Positions 57,757-64,000 of a stretch of 64,000 bases of DNA are shown here, in pieces. Source of the stretch: Roseibium aggregatum (lineage in GTDB: Bacteria > Pseudomonadota > Alphaproteobacteria > Rhizobiales > Stappiaceae); the NCBI RefSeq assembly GCF_017309185.1, contig NZ_JAEKJZ010000001.1, positions 558,001-622,000 of the forward strand. The letters run 5' to 3'. A program made the position numbers and the translations under genes. The notes under the pieces were generated by a model. It worked only from the letters and a program-made list of their open reading frames with translations. It ran no database searches and had not been told where the DNA came from. The first letter of the stretch is position 1, and each line of letters starts with the position of its first letter.

Positions 57757-60458
57757 GCCTGCCCTTCGGCGTTTTCGATAGCATCCCCGTCCGGCCCCGC
57801 TTCGCCGCCGGCGGGGTCCGGGCTCGAAGTGGCGCCGTTTTCAACGGCCGTGCTTTGTGTATCCGCGACATCGCCGGGTTCTGGTGCCTCGTTCGGCGCA
57901 GGCTTGCCTGCTGTTTCTTCGCCGCCCTTTTCGGTCCGGAACTGCGGCACGACCGGGTCCTCGATTTCCTGGCCCGGGTCGGCATTCATCAACTGGCGCT
58001 CCGCTGCGAGCTTGATCACATGTTCGCGCAGTTCCGGATGGACTTCCATCAGCGTCTTGAAGTCCTGCGCACTCAGGCACAGAAGCTGGCAGTAGCCAAG
58101 CGCGACCACATCGGCGTTGCGCCGGCCACCGGTCATCAGCGCGATCTCGCCGAATACGTCGCCCCGCCCCAGCCGGACATTGTGGGACGGCGTACGGACT
58201 TCGACGGCGCCCGAAGCGATGAAATAGGCGGCGTCGCCCCTGTCGCCCCGACGGATCAGCTTTTCATGCGGTATGGCGAATTGCGGCCGCATTTTCTTGC
58301 CGATGGCCTTTTGCTGTTTGGCGGGCAGGTCGGCAAACAGCGGATGGCTGCGGATCAGGTCGAGCGTTTTCAGGCCGAGATCCAGCTTCGGTCTCTTGTG
58401 GCTGGCCCGCCGGGAGCGCTCCACATCCCTGAGCAGGTTCTGATGAAGTTCCGTACCGATCAGCATCTGGTCCCTGGCTTCGTCGTAAGCGGTTTCCTCG
58501 AGCCTGACGCCCGCCTTGCGCAGGAACTGGCTTTCCAGCGTATCGGCGTAGTCCGGATATTGCAGGCGAAGCGCCTCGATTGCCTGGACGGTTTCGTCCT
58601 GCCGGTTGCACAGCGTATCGTCCAGGATTCCGGCGACACGGTCGCCGAGCAGCGGACGGATGCGGTGTCTGTTGTACTCGATCAGCTCGTCGGCAAGGAT
58701 GCGGTAGACCAGCAGGAACTCGAACCGGTCGGCCAGCCGGATCGCCAGAGGCCGGGCGATGCCGAGCCGCCGTTGAAGAGACTGCGCCAGCCGGAAGCCG
58801 GGCCCGAATTTCAGTGGCTGGCGGGTGGCCCTGTTATAGCCGGAGCGGCCTTCGGCGCGCGTCAGATCCCCGATCCGTCCGGTCAGTGTGAGAAACCGCG
58901 AGACCGCCCGGCCCGAAATGGTCTTGCTGTGAAAATGCTCCAGCACGAGTTGCTGTTCGCGGTCGGCAAGCGCTATCAGTCCGATCAGGACACGGTCCTT
59001 GTCTTTCAGTTCCTCCAGGCGGTTGGTCTCGGACGCCGCCGTGGCGACCCGGTCGCGGTAGTCCTTCACGACTTCGTAGGAAACATGCGGGTCGATGTGA
59101 TATGCGGTTGCGACGGTTTCGATTTCCTGGCGGACATCTGCGAGCGCCAGCGACAGGTACTGTGTCCTGAGCGCCTCGTCGCGCGCGTTCAGCCGGTCCA
59201 GTCCCAAAAGTCTGATCAGCGGTTTCAGGCTGGTTCCGTAAACGAGCAGGGTGAACAGAACGAACCCGGTCGCCAGCTTGGTGATGAAACCGGAAACTTC
59301 ATCGGAAAGCATGGCGTGCTCGGACACGCTGAGAGCCAGCGTCAGGGTCACGGCGCCACGCATGCCGCCCCACAGGATCACGGTCTTGAACTTGGTGTTG
59401 ACCGTCTGGGCGGCTCCGAGGGTTTTCAGCACCGGCAGCAGGCCGAAAACCACGACGGCCCTTGCGGCGAGCGCGGCGACGATCACCACGAAAAGCAACA
59501 GAATGTCGAGCGGGGCGAAGCCTTCCACGAAGCGGGGGATCAGGATCGCGGACAACAGGAAGATCAGCGATGCGGCCCAGTAGGACAACTGTTCCCAGAC
59601 GGAGTGGAGAAAGTGCCAGTTGGCAGGTTGGATGCGCGCTGGGCCATAGAGATTGAAGACGACGCCGGCACTCACGACGGCCACGACGCCGGAAACGTCC
59701 ACGAACTGGTCGCTTAGCACGTAAATACCGTAAGGCAGCGCCAGGCTCAGCGTCACCTGGGCAAGCGGCAGATCGCGCATGACCGGCAGAAGAAGCACGG
59801 CGATCCGGGAGAGAAACGCACCGACGAGGATTCCGCCGACGAAGGATCTGGCAAGGGCGATCAACGCCTCGCCGCCGGTCATGGTGTGCTCGCCGGTGAT
59901 AAGCCCCAGCAGTATGACGAAGAGAACGATGGCGGCGGCATCGTTCAATAGGCTTTCGCCCTCGACGATCCGGCCCAGCCGGGGCGGCGCGCCGATATCC
60001 CGGAAGATGGCGACGACGGCAACGGGGTCGGTGGTCGCGACGATGGCTCCGAGCAGGAGACAGGCGACCAGGGTCATGCCGGACAGCGGATAAAGGGCGA
60101 AGCCGATAAAGGCGGTGGCAACAAAGACGGCCACCACCGCCATGACGAGCACCGGCCAGATATCTTCGAAAAGCCGCCGGACATCCAGCGTCAGGCTGGT
60201 TTGAAACAACAGGAGCGGCAGGAAGATATAAAGGATCATCTCCGAATTGAACGGCGGATGCACGAACAGATAGGCAATTTCATTGAAGGCGTTGGTCCGG
60301 GGCGTGTAGAGCAGGTAGGTCGCCAGGATACCGATCAGCGTGCCGACCATGGCCAGCAGCACGCTGGGCGCCAGGCCAAGCCGGCGCGCAAGCGGCTGCA
60401 ACAATGCGATCGTAAACAGTAACAGCGCGAAAGCGCCTGTTATCAAAGGAGTTTCCAT
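57732..60458 (-). CDS. CPA1-type Na+/H+ antiporter fused to a cyclic-nucleotide-binding domain
   Basis: 908-residue membrane protein. The NhaP/NHE transporter part (about 1-415) has some 12 helices with the ATTDPVAVVAIF and EGESLLNDAAAIVL motifs carrying the transport aspartates. A cytoplasmic helical region (about 420-690) leads to a cyclic-nucleotide-binding domain (about 700-830): GDRGDAAYFIASGAVEV, GRGDVFGEIALMTGGRRNADVVA, with the Glu and Arg that bind the nucleotide phosphate. The final 75 residues are acidic and low in complexity. The layout recalls sperm NHE (SLC9C1) without its voltage sensor. Ligand control by cAMP or cGMP is inferred from the domain alone. No partner cyclase is beside it. 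Confidence 0.9.
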   Translation of the reverse strand: METPLITGAFALLLFTIALLQPLARRLGLAPSVLLAMVGTLIGILATYLLYTPRTNAFNEIAYLFVHPPFNSEMILYIFLPLLLFQTSLTLDVRRLFEDIWPVLVMAVVAVFVATAFIGFALYPLSGMTLVACLLLGAIVATTDPVAVVAIFRDIGAPPRLGRIVEGESLLNDAAAIVLFVILLGLITGEHTMTGGEALIALARSFVGGILVGAFLSRIAVLLLPVMRDLPLAQVTLSLALPYGIYVLSDQFVDVSGVVAVVSAGVVFNLYGPARIQPANWHFLHSVWEQLSYWAASLIFLLSAILIPRFVEGFAPLDILLLFVVIVAALAARAVVVFGLLPVLKTLGAAQTVNTKFKTVILWGGMRGAVTLTLALSVSEHAMLSDEVSGFITKLATGFVLFTLLVYGTSLKPLIRLLGLDRLNARDEALRTQYLSLALADVRQEIETVATAYHIDPHVSYEVVKDYRDRVATAASETNRLEELKDKDRVLIGLIALADREQQLVLEHFHSKTISGRAVSRFLTLTGRIGDLTRAEGRSGYNRATRQPLKFGPGFRLAQSLQRRLGIARPLAIRLADRFEFLLVYRILADELIEYNRHRIRPLLGDRVAGILDDTLCNRQDETVQAIEALRLQYPDYADTLESQFLRKAGVRLEETAYDEARDQMLIGTELHQNLLRDVERSRRASHKRPKLDLGLKTLDLIRSHPLFADLPAKQQKAIGKKMRPQFAIPHEKLIRRGDRGDAAYFIASGAVEVRTPSHNVRLGRGDVFGEIALMTGGRRNADVVALGYCQLLCLSAQDFKTLMEVHPELREHVIKLAAERQLMNADPGQEIEDPVVPQFRTEKGGEETAGKPAPNEAPEPGDVADTQSTAVENGATSSPDPAGGEAGPDGDAIENAEGQAKKETASG

Positions 60459-60663
60459 CTGGCCAGTGTGCCTTGCCGGTGTCGCGAATTCAAATGAGTG
60501 ATCGGATCAACCCCACCTGTCGGGGGGTGATGCGAGGCGGGCATTCCGCTGCGGATAATGAGGCCAAAATCTCTTTCATGCCGTTAAGGCCGAAGAATAT
60601 TTGAGGAAATTACGGCAATGTAAGGGAAGGAGCGCGCTGCCCACTCAAGGGAGCGCTCGAAAC

Positions 60664-61578
60664 CTAGCGGGATGCCCGCCGCTCGGATAGCCAGATACCG
60701 CCGAGGACAAGGAAAAGCGCCGTCCCGTGGTGCCATTCGAACGGTTCGCCGAGGATCGCGACCGCGAGACCCGAGGCGAAGACCGGCACGAGGTTGACGA
60801 AGACACCGGCGCGGGCCGGGCCGATCAGTTCCACTCCCCGAATAAAGAAGATCTGGGCGATGCAGGAGGGGAACAGCGCGATATAGAGCACGACGAGCCA
60901 GCCTTCGAGAGTTGGCCATTGCACAGCGCCGATCGACGCTTCCAGCGCGAGCCCGGGCAGGGAGGCAACCACGGAGATCGCCGACAGGAGCGCAAAAAAG
61001 CTCAACCCGGAGACCTGCGGCCGGTTGCGCAGCGCCAGGGTATAGCCGGAATAAAGTACGCAGGCGGTCAGCATGATGCCGTCGCCCGGATTGACGGCGA
61101 GCGCCCTGAGCGCTTCCAGGCTGCCCTGGGAGGCGATCAGGGTCACCCCGGCAAGGGTCAGCAAAATGCCCAAAGCCTGAAGGGCGCGCACCTTCGTGCC
61201 GAATACGATCATCGAGCCGATCAGGACCAGGATCGGTATCGATCCCTGGATGATCCCGATATTCACCGCCATCGTGTGGGTGGCCGCGACATAGAACAGC
61301 GAGTTGAAACCGATGAAGCCGAAGGTCGCCATCAGGATCATGCGCAGGAGATAGGGCCTCATCAGCGGCCATTCCTCCCGCAGGCGCACCCAGGTCAGGG
61401 GGAGCAGGATCGCCGCGACGATCACCCAGCGCAGGAACACCACCATCATGGGCGAGACTTCGCCGACCGCGAGCCGTCCGGCGACGGTATTCCCGCCCCA
61501 GAACAGCGTTGTGAGGCAGAGCAGGACGATTGCGTTGCCGTAAGACGGACCGCCGAGCCGTTTTGCGATGGTGAGCAT
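60664..61578 (-). CDS. EamA/DMT family transporter (10 TM)
   Basis: 304-residue inner-membrane drug/metabolite transporter with two EamA repeats (about 15-148 and 160-298), each with five helices. Signature-like positions: LFWGGNTVAGRLAVG, GFIGFNSLFYVAATHT, and in the second half CIAQIFFIRGVELIGPARAGVFVNLVPVFA. Start at 61578 is conventional. Substrate unknown; amino acid or cofactor export is typical. It is divergent from glcB. Confidence 0.9.
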   Translation of the reverse strand: MLTIAKRLGGPSYGNAIVLLCLTTLFWGGNTVAGRLAVGEVSPMMVVFLRWVIVAAILLPLTWVRLREEWPLMRPYLLRMILMATFGFIGFNSLFYVAATHTMAVNIGIIQGSIPILVLIGSMIVFGTKVRALQALGILLTLAGVTLIASQGSLEALRALAVNPGDGIMLTACVLYSGYTLALRNRPQVSGLSFFALLSAISVVASLPGLALEASIGAVQWPTLEGWLVVLYIALFPSCIAQIFFIRGVELIGPARAGVFVNLVPVFASGLAVAILGEPFEWHHGTALFLVLGGIWLSERRASR

Positions 61579-61826
61579 GAAACCCTTTGCCGAGATTTGG
61601 GTGGGAGCGTACCGCTAACCGATTACGACCGGAACGGAAAGAGCGGATTTTTCGCCAGACGCCCCTCTCCGATGGCGATAATTCGCGACATTTTTTCCAT
61701 TTTAGAAAAAGTCATGCTTGGCACGGACCAATTGACGCTTGCCCGCTTAGACCCCAAAACAGCACCTGAATGTCCGGGCTGCGTGCCTCCGGACGACAAA
61801 TCATAAGCTCAACGTGGAGACAAACC

Positions 61827-63986
61827 ATGACCGGCCGGATCGAAGCTCACGGATTGCAAGTCGCCAGGGATCTTTACGACTTCATCAACGAAAAGGCATT
61901 GCCGGAGACCGGGGTCGAGCAGGACGGTTTCTGGAAAAGCCTTTCCGCCCTGATTCACGATCTGGCGCCGAAAAACCGGGCACTTCTGGAAAAGCGCGAT
62001 AGCCTCCAGGCCACGATAGATGCCTGGCACAAGTCCAATCCCGGAACGCCGGACATGGGGACTTACAAGGCGTTCCTCTCCGAAATAGGCTATCTGGTGC
62101 CGGAAGGCGGCGACTTTCAGGTCGGCACGCAAAATGTCGATCCGGAAATCGGCCAGGTGGCCGGACCGCAGCTTGTCGTCCCGGTGATGAACGCGCGCTA
62201 CGCTTTGAACGCCGCCAACGCGCGCTGGGGCTCGCTCTACGACGCGCTCTACGGTACCGATGCCATGGGCACCTCGCCGAAGCCCGGTGGCTTCGATCCG
62301 GCGCGCGGTGCGGAGGTGATCGCCTACGCCCGCAAGGTGCTCGACGAAGCCGCTCCGCTTGCGTCCGAAAGCTGGTCGGCAGTGACCGGTTTCTCCATCG
62401 AAGGCGAACATCTTCGGATTTCGACGGAAACCGGGACAACCTCCCTTTCGGATCCGTCCCAGTTCGCCGGCTTTTCCGGCGACACGGCAGCACCTTACAA
62501 GGTGCTTCTGGTCAGGAACGGACTGCATCTGGAAATCAACGTCGACAGCCGGCATCCGATCGGCAAGACCGACAAGGCGCATATCTCCGACGTCGTTCTG
62601 GAATCCGCCATGTCCACAATCATGGACTGCGAAGATTCCGTCGCCGCCGTCGACGCGGAGGACAAGGTCGTCGTCTATTCCAACTGGCTCGGCCTGATGA
62701 AGGGCGATCTGGAGGAAACATTCGAGAAGGGCGGCGAGACGGTGACCCGGCGCATGCATGCCGACCGGCAGTATACGGCTCCTGACGGCGGCGCCCTGAC
62801 CCTGCACGGCCGCTCGCTGCTGCTGGTGCGCAACGTCGGTCACCTGATGACCATCGATGCGGTGCTCGACAGGGACGGCAACGAAGTGCCGGAAGGCCTG
62901 CTCGACGCCATGATCACCTCGCTGATCGCGCTGCACGACATCGGACCGAACGGCCGGGAGACCAACAGCCGGGCCGGTTCGGTCTATATCGTCAAGCCGA
63001 AGATGCATGGACCCGAGGAAGTCGCCTTCGCCTGCGAGATCTTCGACCGCGTCGAGGACGCGCTCGGCCTTGCGCGCAACACGCTGAAGATGGGCATCAT
63101 GGACGAGGAGCGCCGCACCACGGTGAACCTCAAGGAATGCATCCGCCAGGCGAAGGACCGGGTGTTCTTCATCAATACCGGCTTCCTCGACCGCACCGGC
63201 GACGAGATGCACACCTCCATGGAGGCCGGCCCGATGATCCGCAAGGGCGACATGAAGGCCGCCACATGGATCGCGGCCTATGAGAACAACAACGTCGATG
63301 TCGGTCTCGCCTGCGGCCTGCCGGGTCACGCCCAGATCGGCAAGGGCATGTGGGCCATGCCCGATCTGATGCACGACATGCTGGAGCAGAAGATCGGTCA
63401 CCCTATGGCCGGTGCCAACACCGCCTGGGTACCGTCGCCCACGGCTGCGACATTGCATGCGCTCCACTACCACAAGGTTTCGGTGAAGGACCGGCAGGCG
63501 GAACTGACATCCCGCGAACCGGCGAAACTGGAAGACATCCTGTCGATCCCCGTCGCCGAGCGGCCCAACTGGACACCGGAGGATATCCAGGCCGAACTCG
63601 ACAACAACGCTCAAGGCATTCTCGGTTATGTGGTGCGCTGGGTCGAACAGGGGGTCGGCTGCTCCAAGGTTCCGGACATCAACAATGTCGGCCTGATGGA
63701 AGACCGCGCCACCTTGCGCATTTCCTCGCAGCACATCGCGAACTGGCTGCATCACGGCGTCGCCGGCGAGGACCAGGTGGTGGCCACCTTGAAGAAGATG
63801 GCCGCTGTCGTCGACGAGCAGAACGCAGGCGACCCGAACTACCGTCCGATGGCCGCCGATTTCGACAAGTCCGTCGCTTTCCAGGCCGCCTGCGACCTCG
63901 TGCTGGAAGGCACGAAGCAGCCGAGCGGCTACACGGAACCGGTGCTGCACCGCCGGCGGATCGAGTTCAAGGCGAAGACGGCCTGA
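61827..63986 (+). CDS. glcB: Malate synthase G
   Basis: Malate synthase isoform G, 719 aa (normal length), condenses glyoxylate with acetyl-CoA to malate. Seen: [15 protein letters not shown] (metal-binding region), the glyoxylate-binding [42 protein letters not shown] and [11 protein letters not shown]. The ATG at 61827 is preceded by GGAGA. Together with isocitrate lyase or glycolate oxidase, not in the window, it serves growth on C2 compounds. The window ends 14 bases after its stop. Confidence 0.97.
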   Translation: MTGRIEAHGLQVARDLYDFINEKALPETGVEQDGFWKSLSALIHDLAPKNRALLEKRDSLQATIDAWHKSNPGTPDMGTYKAFLSEIGYLVPEGGDFQVGTQNVDPEIGQVAGPQLVVPVMNARYALNAANARWGSLYDALYGTDAMGTSPKPGGFDPARGAEVIAYARKVLDEAAPLASESWSAVTGFSIEGEHLRISTETGTTSLSDPSQFAGFSGDTAAPYKVLLVRNGLHLEINVDSRHPIGKTDKAHISDVVLESAMSTIMDCEDSVAAVDAEDKVVVYSNWLGLMKGDLEETFEKGGETVTRRMHADRQYTAPDGGALTLHGRSLLLVRNVGHLMTIDAVLDRDGNEVPEGLLDAMITSLIALHDIGPNGRETNSRAGSVYIVKPKMHGPEEVAFACEIFDRVEDALGLARNTLKMGIMDEERRTTVNLKECIRQAKDRVFFINTGFLDRTGDEMHTSMEAGPMIRKGDMKAATWIAAYENNNVDVGLACGLPGHAQIGKGMWAMPDLMHDMLEQKIGHPMAGANTAWVPSPTAATLHALHYHKVSVKDRQAELTSREPAKLEDILSIPVAERPNWTPEDIQAELDNNAQGILGYVVRWVEQGVGCSKVPDINNVGLMEDRATLRISSQHIANWLHHGVAGEDQVVATLKKMAAVVDEQNAGDPNYRPMAADFDKSVAFQAACDLVLEGTKQPSGYTEPVLHRRRIEFKAKTA

Positions 63987-64000
63987 GACCCCTGCAAAAT

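Noticed and set aside
57855-59717. 620-residue open frame on the plus strand
   Set aside because: It mirrors the antiporter gene and shows no family features.
61809-63950. 713-residue open frame on the minus strand
   Set aside because: It is the antisense frame of malate synthase G, a certain gene.
1-64000. CRISPR arrays, tRNA or rRNA genes, insertion sequences, prophage
   Set aside because: No regular short repeats with spacers, no cloverleaf-like sequence with a TTCGAATC-type arm in the gaps, and no transposase or phage motifs were seen.

Overview
The window looks like chromosomal backbone of a marine-type alphaproteobacterium of the order Hyphomicrobiales, most likely near Stappiaceae (Roseibium/Labrenzia/Stappia). 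Reasons: high GC, a TIGR02301-family gene beside a NUDIX gene, a RibBX-type ribB, a rhizobial-type DnaA, CtrA-type TTAA-N7-TTAA sites, and a gene order (fabI, histidine phosphatase, aroC, ribB, rumA, tlyA, dxs, xseB, histone-deacetylase-like) that I recall from rhizobia. The genus is an inference. No rRNA, tRNA, CRISPR array, prophage or insertion sequence was seen.

Layout. 1-6.4 kb: a polyamine/amino-acid module with an ABC ATPase (cut by the window edge), its Tat-exported binding protein, a MocR-type regulator, an omega-amino-acid aminotransferase and a YdfG-like SDR. Both divergent promoter regions of this module carry the same spaced direct repeat, which ties the genes together as one probable regulon. 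6.6-19.1 kb: small conserved proteins, a LysE exporter, NUDIX, universal stress protein, SRAP peptidase, a soluble double-PAS chemoreceptor, a TPR methyltransferase, a caspase-like SH3 protein and a dnaA gene with an altered P-loop. 20-24.5 kb: FAD-linked 2-hydroxyacid dehydrogenase, fabI, histidine phosphatase, DUF3095. 24.5-32.9 kb: GGDEF(degenerate)-EAL protein, aroC, dienelactone hydrolase, alpha/beta hydrolase, patatin, RcnB-like protein and a small membrane protein.

32.9-48.7 kb: housekeeping genes (RibBX with an N-terminal HTH, two methyltransferases, tlyA, dxs, xseB, HDAC-like) interrupted by accessory cassettes: a PQQ-type sugar dehydrogenase with a dihaem cytochrome c, a copper-delivery cassette (SCO, PCu(A)C, a 45-residue membrane protein, a Cys-rich DUF2946-like protein), an MFS carrier and an orphan LuxR regulator. 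49.3-54 kb: Sua5, then an acyl-CoA catabolic operon (acyl-CoA dehydrogenase, crotonase of isomerase type, HSDL2-like SDR) behind a perfect 16-bp palindrome. 54-64 kb: a flavin reductase divergent from an HxlR regulator across a 36-bp nested palindrome, an ankyrin protein, MscS, a Na+/H+ antiporter fused to a cyclic-nucleotide-binding domain, an EamA transporter and malate synthase G.

The strongest new signals are regulatory: the MocR-type repeats, the HxlR operator, the MerR/LiuR-like palindrome, and orphan intrinsic terminators that may mark unannotated small RNAs. Start sites were chosen by ribosome binding site, signal peptide and family length.
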